Shown here one piece after another: positions 26,203 to 34,634 of a stretch of 64,000 nt of DNA (position 1 is the first letter of the stretch; each line of letters starts with the position of its first letter). Under the pieces are notes generated by a model. It saw nothing but the letters and a program-made list of their open reading frames with translations, made no database searches and was not told where the DNA came from. A program made the translations under genes and the position numbers. Source of the stretch: JACPLR01 sp041649295 (lineage in GTDB: Archaea; Nanobdellota; Nanobdellia; Pacearchaeales; GW2011-AR1); assembly GCA_041649295.1 (NCBI GenBank), contig JBAZNI010000001.1, positions 372,001-436,000 on the forward strand. Reading direction: 5' to 3'.

Positions 26203-26706
26203 ATGTCAGATAAAAAGAAAGATGAATGTTATAAAGGCGATGCAGAAGAAATAAGAGAGCAATATGAAAAATTAAGCAAGAAATATTCTCTGCCCTTGTT
26301 TAAAGAGCTTAACGAAGACTTTGATATTGTAAAAGCAGAGTTTGGATGTGAAACTTTGCTAAGAGATATAAGAAAAGAAATTTCAACCAAATATCTTTCT
26401 GCATTAAACATTGTTGAACTTCTCTTAAACCCAAGCAATGGCTCTATGTTCCATATGTTTCTGGTTAAAAGTATTTCAAAAGAAGAAAAAGACATCCTGG
26501 ATAATTTATTTGATAAAATCGGGGAGATTCAAATAGAGGGCTTTGAACTAGATGTTTATTATAATGAAAAAAAAGAGGCGGAATTTATTAAAAAAACATT
26601 CCACTTATGGCAGGAAATTAAACCAGATTTAGCAAAAGTTATCAAGTCGCTTAAGGATAACTGGAGAAAAACAAGTTTTAAAAAAGAAAAAAGTTATTTT
26701 GGTTGA
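26203..26706 (+). CDS. Hypothetical helical protein, 167 residues
   Basis: Almost wholly helical and charged (EEIREQYEKLSKKYSLPLFKELNEDFDI, YNEKKEAEFIKKTFHLWQEIKPDLAKVI). No membrane segment, motif or cysteine pair. It starts about 25 bases after a TATA-like TTTATAAAC and precedes htpX. A similar layout is seen in archaeal proteins of unknown function, but I cannot name the family. Confidence 0.6.
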   Translation: MSDKKKDECYKGDAEEIREQYEKLSKKYSLPLFKELNEDFDIVKAEFGCETLLRDIRKEISTKYLSALNIVELLLNPSNGSMFHMFLVKSISKEEKDILDNLFDKIGEIQIEGFELDVYYNEKKEAEFIKKTFHLWQEIKPDLAKVIKSLKDNWRKTSFKKEKSYFG

Positions 26707-26758
26707 TAATTATTTAACGCTTCTAAAGCTTTATAAAACATTGTATTTTTATTATATT

Positions 26759-27667
26759 ATGGGAAAAGAAGGCAGAATTGTGTTTTATGAGCAAATTGCC
26801 AAGAATAAAAGAAATTCTGTGTTTTTAATGTTTTTAATAATCCTAGTTATAATTGCCTTAGGTTCTGCTATTGGGCTGGCAGTTGGCGAAGGATATTTTT
26901 TTATTATAATGATTTTTGCAATTATTATTTCCGTATCATATGTTACAATTGGATTTTACAATTCTGACAAAATTGCATTAGCTTCTGTAAATGCCAAAGA
27001 AGCAGATAAAGTTGAGTATAAAACGCTTTATAATAGTGTTGAGTCAATGAGTCTGGCTTCTGGTATGCCGATGCCAAAAGTATATGTTATGCCCGGGGAG
27101 CAAATAAATGCATTTGCAACAGGAAGAAACCCCCAACATTCTGCTATCTGTGTTACAGAAGGAGCTTTGAAAAAACTTGACAAGCAGGAGTTAGAAGGAG
27201 TTATTGCACATGAAATTGGGCATGTTGCTAATTATGATATCAGATTCATGACTTTAACAGCTGTTTTAATCGGATTAGTTGCAATTATTTCTGAGATGTT
27301 TTTAAGAAGTTTATGGTATTCTGGTGGAGGAGGTTCAGGAGAAAAAGACAAGGGGCAGGCAATTTTTTTAATAATTGGGATTGTTTTAGCAATCCTTGCA
27401 CCAATTTTAACTTACTTTGTTCAGATGGCAATTTCAAGAAAAAGGGAATACACGGCAGACGCAACTGCTGTCAAATTCACAAGAACTCCTACAGGTTTGA
27501 TAAGTGCATTAAAAAAAATTAAAAATGACGCCCCAATGGAAAAAGGGAAAATCAGCAAAGCAATTGCCCCTTTATTTATCTCCGACCCATTTAGAAAAAA
27601 AATGGCAAATCTAAGTTCAACTCACCCGCCTATTGAAAAAAGGATTGAAATTCTGGAAAGAATGTAA
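26759..27667 (+). CDS. htpX: HtpX-family membrane metalloprotease
   Basis: A 302-residue zinc protease that degrades misfolded membrane proteins. Two N-terminal membrane segments (residues 20-40 and 45-65) precede the catalytic HEIGH of GVIAHEIGHVANYD, a further hydrophobic hairpin, and KREYTADATAVKFTRTP carrying the third ligand Glu. The end, LSSTHPPIEKRIEIL, is typical of the family. The frame is open to a TTG at 26699, but TTTATAAAAC at about 26730 places the transcript start near the ATG at 26759. Confidence 0.94.
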   Translation: MGKEGRIVFYEQIAKNKRNSVFLMFLIILVIIALGSAIGLAVGEGYFFIIMIFAIIISVSYVTIGFYNSDKIALASVNAKEADKVEYKTLYNSVESMSLASGMPMPKVYVMPGEQINAFATGRNPQHSAICVTEGALKKLDKQELEGVIAHEIGHVANYDIRFMTLTAVLIGLVAIISEMFLRSLWYSGGGGSGEKDKGQAIFLIIGIVLAILAPILTYFVQMAISRKREYTADATAVKFTRTPTGLISALKKIKNDAPMEKGKISKAIAPLFISDPFRKKMANLSSTHPPIEKRIEILERM

Positions 27668-27711
27668 AAAACGACAACAAAATTTAAAAATGCTTTTTTC
27701 TAAAATAGATT

Positions 27712-28644
27712 ATGAAACATAAAAAAAGGAGTTTGGTTATATTGTTTGTATTCTTGATTCTATTTAGTATCAGCTTAACTTCAGCTACACTTTCAACAAA
27801 CAAAATAGTCGATAAAAATGTAACTATCGGATTATATCTCCTTAACCTAGGAAAATTTGATATAGCAACCGGGGCTTTCACCGCAGATTTTTACCTTTCA
27901 TTTAACTGTGAAAATACCTGTCCTCAGCTTGAATTTGAATTTATGAACGGAAGAGCATCAAGCTTAGAAAAGATAATAGATACTCCAAATGAAAAATTTT
28001 ACAGAGTTCAGGCGAACTTAGTCAGTCCAATAGATTTAAAAAAATTCCCTTTTGATAAACAGAAATTGGAAATAATATTAGAAGATAAAAAAAAGACAAC
28101 TGAAGAATTAGTTTATATTCCAGATGAAGAATCAAGTGGGATTGATGAATCAATTATTTTCATTGGATGGGAGATGGATAATTGGACAGCTTATAACAAA
28201 AATCACAAATATGACATTTATGGCGAAACTTATTCCCAGTATGTTTTTGAGATTCCAATATCAAGAATCACTGTAAACGCTTTTTTTAAAACATTTCTGC
28301 CAATTACTTTTATAATCCTTGTTATGCTTTCAAGTTTTGTACTTGATCCAGATAAGATAACTACAAGATTAGCAATGGTAGGTTCTGCATTAGTAGCGAG
28401 TGTTATGTTCCATGTCTCTCTTGCAAACCAAATACCCCCAGTGGGATATCTTACATTCATTGATAAATTTATGGTGTTAAGTTACTTTGTGATACTTATG
28501 AGTTTTATATTTAATGTGTTGTTGCTTGAACTTCATGAGCAGAAAAAAGACGAGCTTGTTGCAAAACTTCACAAAGCAACAGAATTCACAATGTTCATAT
28601 TGGTTCCAATACTTTATATTATTTTATTCCTGATTTTTCTATAG
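27712..28644 (+). CDS. Pentameric ligand-gated ion channel homologue
   Basis: A 310-residue membrane protein with a cleaved-type signal (residues 8-25), a beta-rich extracellular domain with FPFDKQ at 112-117, then four membrane segments: M1 at 191-212, M2 at 215-240 (TTRLAMVGSALVASVMFHVSL), M3 at 252-272 and M4 at 290-310. The segment after M2, NQIPPVGYLTFIDKF, follows the pattern of prokaryotic channels (ELIC/GLIC group) and animal Cys-loop receptors. The M3-M4 loop is short, as in prokaryotic members. An NCENTC pair lies in the first half; the Cys-loop itself is absent, as in most prokaryotic forms. The ligand is unknown; ion selectivity cannot be read with confidence. Confidence 0.85.
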   Translation: MKHKKRSLVILFVFLILFSISLTSATLSTNKIVDKNVTIGLYLLNLGKFDIATGAFTADFYLSFNCENTCPQLEFEFMNGRASSLEKIIDTPNEKFYRVQANLVSPIDLKKFPFDKQKLEIILEDKKKTTEELVYIPDEESSGIDESIIFIGWEMDNWTAYNKNHKYDIYGETYSQYVFEIPISRITVNAFFKTFLPITFIILVMLSSFVLDPDKITTRLAMVGSALVASVMFHVSLANQIPPVGYLTFIDKFMVLSYFVILMSFIFNVLLLELHEQKKDELVAKLHKATEFTMFILVPILYIILFLIFL

Positions 28645-28683
28645 ATGGGTTTAAAGTTAAATGCCCCCCACGATTACTTAACA

Positions 28684-28731
28684 CCAAGAATCAAAGATTC
28701 TTGGATGCCATCAAGAATTATTAATTCTTGA
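28684..28731. repeat. Two adjacent hairpins between convergent genes
   Basis: CCAAGAATC-AAA-GATTCTTGG (28684-28704) and TCAAGAATTA-T-TAATTCTTGA (28711-28731) are near-perfect stems of 9-10 bp. A run of C (TGCCCCCCACG) precedes them at about 28663. The pair is like other double hairpins near tRNA ends at 33219 and 42226. Termination for the convergent genes is possible, but no T-run follows. Confidence 0.55.
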
Positions 28732-28766
28732 GGTCCTAAGGATTAACTCCCTAACATTTTCCTCAA

Positions 28767-30029
28767 TTATTCTAAAAGCCATTTCCATAAAGGCACAAAT
28801 TTAATAATCTCTCCTCCAAATTTTTCTTCTGTTTCATAATCCCAAGTTATAACTATGAGATTCTTACATCTTAATTCCTTACTTGCTTTAAGTAAAGCAT
28901 TAATCTCTCTTTCTTTTATTTCTTCTTTTGAATTTATGTAAGTTACTTGAATTAAAATTTCTATTTTTTTATCTCTTTTTATAACAAAATCAACTTCATT
29001 TTGCTGATAATCTTTCCAGTAATAAACTTCAAATGAGTTTTCTTTTGCTTTTCTCCTTTGCAATTCAAGAGCAACCTCATTTTCTATAACCTTTCCCTTG
29101 TTTTCTGAAAATTTGAATCCTATAGTATTCATTAACCCAGAATCAATACAATAAACTTTTTTAGGAGCTATAAATTGCTGTTTCAATTTAAAATCAAATC
29201 TTTCTAATCTAAATATTAAAAAAGTATTTTCAAGATATGAAATCCAATTAGATATTGTAGATACATGTTTAATATTAAATATCCTTGCTAATTTGCTGTA
29301 AGTTATTTCTTCAGAAGAATTTGTTATGAGATATTTAGCAAGTTTCTTTATTTCTTCTTTTTTAGAAATATTATATCTCAATAAAATATCTTTTGTGAGT
29401 ATATCTTCATAAATTTTTGAGATCATTCCCTTTCCAAATTTATATGCTTCTGGAAATCCTCCAATTTCCAAATATTCCTGCAAAGTCTTCATAATTTCTG
29501 CTTTTTCTTGTGTGGTATATACTTTATTTTCTTTAACTTCCTTTAATTTTAAAAATTCTTTAAATGAAAAAGGAAATAGAATTATATCTAAATATCTCCC
29601 AGTTAAATGAGTTGATAGCTCTCCAGATAAAAGTTTAGAGTTGCTTCCAGTTAGAATTATCTTTTTTGTCCTTCTTAATCTGTTTACAAATAGTTCCCAA
29701 TTATCTACATTTTGAATTTCATCTAAAATTATGTAATCTATGTCTTCATAAAGTTCATAGAATGATTCTAAAATCTTATTCAAATCGTCACTTTTTAATC
29801 CTGCTAACCTTTCATCATCAAAGTTAATATATGCGAATTTGTGAGGTTTTGCTAATAAATAAGAAAAAATAGATTTTCCACATCTTCTTATTCCTAAAAT
29901 GGCGAGTATGTTAGGATATTTTAAGGATTCTTTGCTTTTGTTTAATCCAGTTCTTTCTATTATTTTTTCTTCTTTTTCTATCTTTTCCAGTTCTTCTCTT
30001 TGCTCTTTGATTATACTCTTAAAGTCCAT
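28767..30029 (-). CDS. AAA+ ATPase with DUF4143 C-terminal domain
   Basis: A 420-residue protein of the AAA_14/DUF4143 group. The P-loop lies in GIRRCGKSIFSYLL (near residue 47-60), Walker B in YIILDEIQNVDNWE, and sensor 1 in ILTGSNSKLL. The C-terminal DUF4143 domain ends with a restriction-endonuclease-like core, EVALELQRR...YYWKDYQQNEVDFVI, that keeps the E-x-D-x(V/I) pattern of PD-(D/E)xK folds. These proteins are abundant in archaea and often move with mobile DNA. The role is unknown. AAGCTTTATAAATAACC about 25 bases before the ATG is a clear promoter. Confidence 0.85.
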   Translation of the reverse strand: MDFKSIIKEQREELEKIEKEEKIIERTGLNKSKESLKYPNILAILGIRRCGKSIFSYLLAKPHKFAYINFDDERLAGLKSDDLNKILESFYELYEDIDYIILDEIQNVDNWELFVNRLRRTKKIILTGSNSKLLSGELSTHLTGRYLDIILFPFSFKEFLKLKEVKENKVYTTQEKAEIMKTLQEYLEIGGFPEAYKFGKGMISKIYEDILTKDILLRYNISKKEEIKKLAKYLITNSSEEITYSKLARIFNIKHVSTISNWISYLENTFLIFRLERFDFKLKQQFIAPKKVYCIDSGLMNTIGFKFSENKGKVIENEVALELQRRKAKENSFEVYYWKDYQQNEVDFVIKRDKKIEILIQVTYINSKEEIKEREINALLKASKELRCKNLIVITWDYETEEKFGGEIIKFVPLWKWLLE

Positions 30030-30095
30030 ATTATAGTAATAGAAAGGTTATTTATAAAGCTTTCTATTGTTATTAGTAAGCTTTAGGGTGTTAAC

Positions 30096-30258
30096 GCCCC
30101 CACGAGATGTTAAACCTTAGGTTAAGGTTCTCACGAGGAAAATGGAGACTTTCTCGACGATAAGGTTTTTTCATGTTTTAAGTTAAGGTTTCATTTGAAC
30201 TTTTATAAAATTAATAGAAATAACGCTCCCGAGCAGAGTTTAACCTTAGGTTAAGGTT
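30096..30258. repeat. Repeat-rich spacer with tRNA-end-like word
   Basis: AACCTTAGGTTAAGGTT occurs twice (30113-30129 and 30242-30258), and a shorter AACCTTAGGT is at 33121. Next to the first copy, GCCCCCACGAG at 30096-30106 matches the acceptor end of the tRNA remnant at 33136. The repeats have self-complementary ends (AACCTT/AAGGTT). No reading frame is visible in this 267-base spacer. Confidence 0.5.
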
Positions 30259-30297
30259 AGCAATATAGTAAAAGAGTTAAGTGTTTCTATTGACTTA

Positions 30298-30798
30298 TTA
30301 AATTAGATCAACCATCCAGTCATATTTGTATTCTTGGATTACTGGAAGAATTTCAAAATCTTTAATGACTTTTAAAAATTTAGCTCTTATTTCTTTTAAG
30401 ATGCTATCGAAATCTGCATAATCCTTTGCACACACCCCTATAGAAAAATCCCATTTCCCTGAATTTTTAGCAACATAAATTATTTGCCTATGTGATTTTA
30501 AAAAATTAATAAAGAGTTCTTCTTCTTGAGGTTTAATGTTTAATAAGGCAAATCCCACATAAACATATAAGGGATAACCCAATAAGGCAGGGTTAACAAA
30601 AGCATGGTACTGTCTTATCAACTTATTTTGTTCAAGTCTTTTAATACGATACTTAACAACATCTCTGGGTAATCTTGCTTTTTTTGCTATCTCACTAATT
30701 GTCTGTCTCGCATTTAATTGTAATTGCTCAATAATTTTCTTATCTTTTTCATCTAATTTGAATTTTTCTCCATATTCCAATTCTATTCTATGAGTCAT
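30298..30798 (-). CDS. Lrp/AsnC-family transcriptional regulator
   Basis: A 166-residue regulator. An N-terminal winged helix (KLDEKDKKIIEQLQLNARQTISEIAKKARLP, then VVKYRIKRLEQNKLIRQY) is followed by an RAM-type domain with alternating beta strands (YVYVGFALLN, WDFSIGVCAKDYADFDSILKEIRAKF). The frame is open to 30900, but a TTTATAAATATA about 25 bases before 30798 and good family alignment from MTHRIELEYG favour the inner ATG. It is divergent from the methyltransferase/radical SAM pair and probably controls both. The ligand is unknown. Confidence 0.88.
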   Translation of the reverse strand: MTHRIELEYGEKFKLDEKDKKIIEQLQLNARQTISEIAKKARLPRDVVKYRIKRLEQNKLIRQYHAFVNPALLGYPLYVYVGFALLNIKPQEEELFINFLKSHRQIIYVAKNSGKWDFSIGVCAKDYADFDSILKEIRAKFLKVIKDFEILPVIQEYKYDWMVDLI

Positions 30799-30901
30799 GT
30801 TATCTATATTGGATGTATATTTATAAATCTTTCTCCATTTTGGATAATTTTCTAAAGTTAAGTATTTATAGTACATAATAGAACTACTTATTAATGACAA
30901 A

Positions 30902-31546
30902 ATGGAAAATAAGAAAATACTCCGCGTCTATGATAGTGGGGCTAAAAGGTATGAAGAAGTAATGAAAGAATATTGGCACATTCCCAGAGAGCCATTCATA
31001 GCTTCGCTTGGATTTAAGCGAGGAGAGAGGATATTAGAATCAGCTGTTGGAACAGGTCTAAACCTCCCCTACTATCCTATTGGAACTCATATTTTAGGAA
31101 TTGATATTTCTAAGAGAATGCTTGGCGAAGCAAGAAAGAAACAAGTTTTAGCTAATATTGAACTTGAAGAAGGAGACATTCATTCTTTAAGATTTCCAGA
31201 TAGTTATTTTGATTCGGCTGTTTCAACTTTTACTTTATGCGTTGTTGAGAATCCTAAGAAAGCTCTTCAAGAGATTATAAGGGTAACGAAATCAGGATCT
31301 AAAATAACTTTGCTTGATTATTGTAAATCAAGAAATCCATCTGTTACTAAATGGCAAGAGCTAATTCATTATCATGCTTCAAATATAGGATTTCCAAAAG
31401 ATGTGATTGTTTGGGATTCTTTAATGGATTATGATAAACTAATCTATCATTCCAATCTTCCAATTGAAGTTGAGAGTGATGAAAGAATTGAGAGTGAAAA
31501 TCCTTTTTCTACTGGATGTAAAATTATTTTGAGGAATAGAAAATGA
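30902..31546 (+). CDS. Class I SAM-dependent methyltransferase
   Basis: A 214-residue methyltransferase of the UbiE/COG2226 type. Motif I is ILESAVGTGLNLPYY (residues 44-58), then GIDISKRML for the acidic loop and EEGDIHSLRFPDSYFDSAVSTFTLCVV for motifs II and III. It may methylate a lipid or small molecule. It overlaps the radical SAM gene by 4 bases (ATGA), so the two are cotranslated. Confidence 0.88.
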   Translation: MENKKILRVYDSGAKRYEEVMKEYWHIPREPFIASLGFKRGERILESAVGTGLNLPYYPIGTHILGIDISKRMLGEARKKQVLANIELEEGDIHSLRFPDSYFDSAVSTFTLCVVENPKKALQEIIRVTKSGSKITLLDYCKSRNPSVTKWQELIHYHASNIGFPKDVIVWDSLMDYDKLIYHSNLPIEVESDERIESENPFSTGCKIILRNRK

Positions 31547-32970
31547 GAATAGCGGGTATTTACAAAACAAATAGAAATGTTGGCTCACAATTAGTTAGAA
31601 CAGGAGAAACTCCTGAAGGAGTTGATAGTGTTGATTGGCCTTTAGGTTTACAAATTATTCTTGGAATAGCAAAACAAGAAGGACATGAAATCGACTTATT
31701 TTTACCGAATGGTTCGAAAGATAATGGGAGATTAATTCAATTTAATCCAGATATTGTCTTGTATTCTTGCATGACCAATCAGTTTCCATTTGTATTAGAT
31801 TTTCATAATGGATTGAGAGGAGTTAAACCTAACTTAGTTTCTGTAATCGGGGGTTATCATCCTTCAGCAAAACCAGATGTAGTTAAAGATGGATTTAATT
31901 ACGCAGTAATTGGAGAAGGAGAACAAACTTTTAGAGAATTACTAAAAGGAATTACTTCAGAAAATAGAGATTTTTCCAATATAAGTGGAATTTCTTTTTT
32001 AAGAGACGGACAATTAGTAGTCACACCAAGAAGGGAAAGAATTTCTAACTTGGATGATTTGCCAGAGCCGTATATTAATGATAGTCTTTTAGCTCAGAAG
32101 TCTAATTATTTGGGTTATCCTTCTCAAAGGATAAGAGTTAGTGGCTATTCTGAATTTTCAAGAGGATGCACTTTTGATTGTAACTTCTGTGCTTCACCAA
32201 ATGTCTTAGGAAGAAAACTTGTTTATAGAAGCCCTGAAAAAGTCGCCAAACATTGGAGAGAACAGTATGAAAAATATGGAATAAATGATTTGTTTTTAAC
32301 TGATTTGAATCCAACATTAAATCCTCAAAAATTAGAGAGACTATCGGATGCTTTAATTGAAGAAGGAATTAACGAAACAGTATCTTGGGCATTTATGTCG
32401 GGTTTTAAGAATATAACTCCTACTCTGCTGAGAAAATTAAGTGAAGGTGGAAGTAAATTCATTTGTTGGGGGCTTGAAAATGTTACTCAACCTTCTTGGA
32501 TTAAAGATGAAACAAGAAAATTGCCTTCTATTGAAGCAATGAGAGAAACTCTTAGTTGTTCAGAAAGTAATGGAATCATGAATGAAGGATTTTACATAAT
32601 TGGTTGGCCTAATGAAACAAGACAAGATTTAGAAAGGGCAATGGAAACACTTCCATTACTACCTTTGCATATGATCAGACCATCAATTTATACTCCTCTT
32701 CCTGGAGCAGTTAATTTTGACATTGCAGAAAAACAAGGAGTCTTAACAGAAACTAATTTCTCAAAGTATGATACTCAACACTTAGTTTTCAAACATCCTA
32801 ATTTTTCACAAGGAGAATTGGAAGGTTTACAAATGGAATTTTTAAAAAGATTTTATAATCATCCAACTTATAAAACAAGAGTAAGTGAATTTGTTAGAAT
32901 TAACCCCCAATATAAAGAATGTTTTGATGATTTTTTGGGAATAATGCAAAAATATCTAAAAAGTGTTTAA
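31543..32970 (+). CDS. B12-binding-type radical SAM protein
   Basis: A 475-residue protein with the layout of the cobalamin-type radical SAM family (BchE/HpnP/elp3-like). The N-terminal Rossmann part (YSCMTNQFPF, VSVIGGYHPSAKPDVV, YAVIGEGEQTFRELL) resembles a B12-binding domain, though the DxHxxG cobalamin His motif is not obvious. CTFDCNFC carries Cys209, Cys213 and Cys216 of the 4Fe-4S cluster; GLENV and FYIIGWPNET are the SAM-fold core. It sits after a methyltransferase and an Lrp regulator, so joint modification of one substrate is likely but unidentified. Confidence 0.85.
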   Translation: MRIAGIYKTNRNVGSQLVRTGETPEGVDSVDWPLGLQIILGIAKQEGHEIDLFLPNGSKDNGRLIQFNPDIVLYSCMTNQFPFVLDFHNGLRGVKPNLVSVIGGYHPSAKPDVVKDGFNYAVIGEGEQTFRELLKGITSENRDFSNISGISFLRDGQLVVTPRRERISNLDDLPEPYINDSLLAQKSNYLGYPSQRIRVSGYSEFSRGCTFDCNFCASPNVLGRKLVYRSPEKVAKHWREQYEKYGINDLFLTDLNPTLNPQKLERLSDALIEEGINETVSWAFMSGFKNITPTLLRKLSEGGSKFICWGLENVTQPSWIKDETRKLPSIEAMRETLSCSESNGIMNEGFYIIGWPNETRQDLERAMETLPLLPLHMIRPSIYTPLPGAVNFDIAEKQGVLTETNFSKYDTQHLVFKHPNFSQGELEGLQMEFLKRFYNHPTYKTRVSEFVRINPQYKECFDDFLGIMQKYLKSV

Positions 32971-33134
32971 AATAAAAGATATATTCCTTATGTAGTTAAA
33001 CGCCCCCCGAAACTCATTCATAAAAATTTTACATTCGCTGTGTAAACACCCTTGCGGGAGCGTTTAACCAAATTTGACAGAATTTAGGCTTGTTTTTACA
33101 CATAAAGTCGTGCAATTGTTAACCTTAGGTAACA
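32971..33134. other. Non-coding island spacer, repeat remnants
   Basis: No credible reading frame. CGCCCCCCGAAACTC at about 33001 and GCGGGAGCGTTTAAC at about 33055 echo the TTAACGC(C/T)CCC words at 30090 and 30220. AACCTTAGGT at 33121 is a partial copy of the 17-base repeat at 30113. Confidence 0.4.
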
Positions 33135-33161
33135 TGCCCCCACGAGGATTTGAACCTCGAA
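33135..33161 (-). pseudogene. tRNA 3'-end remnant
   Basis: On the minus strand this is a good T-arm (CGAGG, TTCAAAT, CCTCG) followed by the 7-base acceptor strand TGGGGGC and discriminator A. The 5' acceptor partner GCCCCCA is not found in the 230 bases up to the next gene, and no D or anticodon arm can be folded. It looks like a fragment left by integration at a tRNA gene, or a separately encoded 3' half. Confidence 0.55.
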
Positions 33162-33187
33162 CAATTCCTCTTCGCTGTTTCTTCCTA

Positions 33188-33266
33188 CTCCTTAAGGAGA
33201 GGTAGTGTTAGGAGACCTAGAGAACATATTTGTTCTCTGGTCCAGAGAAAATTTATTTTCTCTTGG
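33188..33266. repeat. Three palindromes next to the tRNA remnant
   Basis: CTCCTTAAGGAG (33188-33199), AGAGAACA-TATT-TGTTCTCT (33219-33238) and CCAGAGAAAAT-TT-ATTTTCTCTTGG (33242-33266) follow each other. The last two form the same kind of double hairpin seen at 28684 and in the tRNA inserts at 42226 and 62275. Confidence 0.55.
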
Positions 33267-33388
33267 AACCTTGGTTCTCCCACATCCGCAAGGAATTATT
33301 ATATCCAAGTTTAACTATAGGAGCTGATGTTTGTATAATTTTATGTAGTTTTATATAATTTTATAAAATATAATTTATTTAATAAGTT

Positions 33389-33991
33389 ATGGTTATTAAA
33401 AGGAAAAAATTGATTTTAAATACAATTGGGATATTTTTTATAATATTGGGAATTGTGGCAGCAATTAATACTTCTGTTAAAGTTCATCCTCAGGAATTCT
33501 TGTGGTTTTGTTATTTTTCCTTGATCATTCTTGGTGTTGGGGTACTAATTAGAAATTCTTTTATTGTTTCAAGTCAAGTTAATATGCTCGCAATTCCTGC
33601 TGTAATCTGGATAGTAGATTTTGCCTACGTTTTATTTACTAAAAAAAGTTTTTTTGGAATAACTAATTATTTTTTTGAAAGAGGGGACATATTATCAAAG
33701 ATTATAACTTTACAGCATTTTATAACAGTTCCTTTGGCTATTTTTTGTATTTTTTTGATAGGCTATAAACGAAAAGATTCTTGGAAACTAAGTTTTGTTT
33801 ACATCTCTTTAATGTTTTTTATTTCTAGGTTATTTGCTAGTAGCACACGAAATGTTAATTGTGTTTACAAATTCTGTGGGAATATTTCATTTAACCCGGT
33901 TCTTTACCCTTTTGCATGGTTCGTAATTTTATTTTTAATGGTTATTGCTACTAACCTTATCCTGAATAAATTTCTTATAAAAAAGAGTTAA
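33389..33991 (+). CDS. Hypothetical polytopic membrane protein, 200 residues
   Basis: Six or more hydrophobic segments can be counted (about residues 8-28, 35-52, 62-82, 108-125, 135-150, 170-192), separated by short loops such as YKRKDSWK. The topology suggests an integral membrane protein, with CVYKFC in one outside or inside loop. No family recognised. A TTATATAATTTTATAAAATA promoter-like stretch precedes the ATG. Confidence 0.6.
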   Translation: MVIKRKKLILNTIGIFFIILGIVAAINTSVKVHPQEFLWFCYFSLIILGVGVLIRNSFIVSSQVNMLAIPAVIWIVDFAYVLFTKKSFFGITNYFFERGDILSKIITLQHFITVPLAIFCIFLIGYKRKDSWKLSFVYISLMFFISRLFASSTRNVNCVYKFCGNISFNPVLYPFAWFVILFLMVIATNLILNKFLIKKS

Positions 33992-34087
33992 TTTTTAACA
34001 TTCCACTTTCAAGTAGTTCTAAAACTTTAAATACTAATAGGGGTTAAATTAGTTACGAAATACAACTAGAAGTAAATAAAGAGGGGA

Positions 34088-34109
34088 TACATACAACATA
34101 TTGTATGTA
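34088..34109. promoter_or_regulatory. Inverted repeat before nrdR, likely operator
   Basis: TACATACAA and TTGTATGTA are exact inverted arms around CATA, lying 24 bases before the nrdR ATG. NrdR boxes are palindromes of similar size, so autoregulation of nrdR and the following nrdD operon is a fair inference, although the sequence does not match the bacterial box closely. Confidence 0.5.
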
Positions 34110-34132
34110 CTATTAACTAATAATATTTAAAA

Positions 34133-34567
34133 ATGATATGTCCTTTTTGTCAGAGCGAAGAAACAAAGGTAACAGATAAAAGAGCTTCAAGCGGAGCAAT
34201 TAGAAGAAGAAGAGAATGTTTAAAATGCTCTAAGAGATTTACAACTTATGAGAAAATTGAACCAATTGAAAGGTATGTTATAAAAAAAGATGGCAGAAGA
34301 GAACCCTTCAACAGAGATAAGATATTTTTAGGCATTATAAAATCCTGTGAAAAACGAAATATAAGCCACGAACAAGTTGAACAAATTGTGTCTGAAATTG
34401 AAAATAAAATAATAAAAAAGAACAAAGAAGTTCCAACAGCTAAAATTGGAGAGGCAGTTATGAAAAACTTAAAAAAATTAGATAAGATAGCTTACATAAG
34501 ATTTGCATCAGTTTATAGGGATTTTAGAGATATAAACGATTTTACAAAAGAATTGAATTCATTATAA
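34133..34567 (+). CDS. nrdR: NrdR transcriptional repressor
   Basis: A 144-residue repressor of ribonucleotide reductase genes. Four zinc cysteines are visible as CPFC at residues 3-6 and CLKC near 32, then RFTTYEKIEPIERYVIKKDGRREPFNRDK, an ATP-cone that senses ATP/dATP. It lies directly upstream of nrdD, which has a second ATP-cone of its own. NrdR is mainly bacterial, so presence in an archaeon hints at transfer; it also occurs in some archaea. Confidence 0.95.
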   Translation: MICPFCQSEETKVTDKRASSGAIRRRRECLKCSKRFTTYEKIEPIERYVIKKDGRREPFNRDKIFLGIIKSCEKRNISHEQVEQIVSEIENKIIKKNKEVPTAKIGEAVMKNLKKLDKIAYIRFASVYRDFRDINDFTKELNSL

Positions 34568-34634
34568 AAATGGTTAATAAAATAAGATTATGTAAACAGG
34601 AAATTTCCAATACCTTATTTTGTAAAGGAGAACG

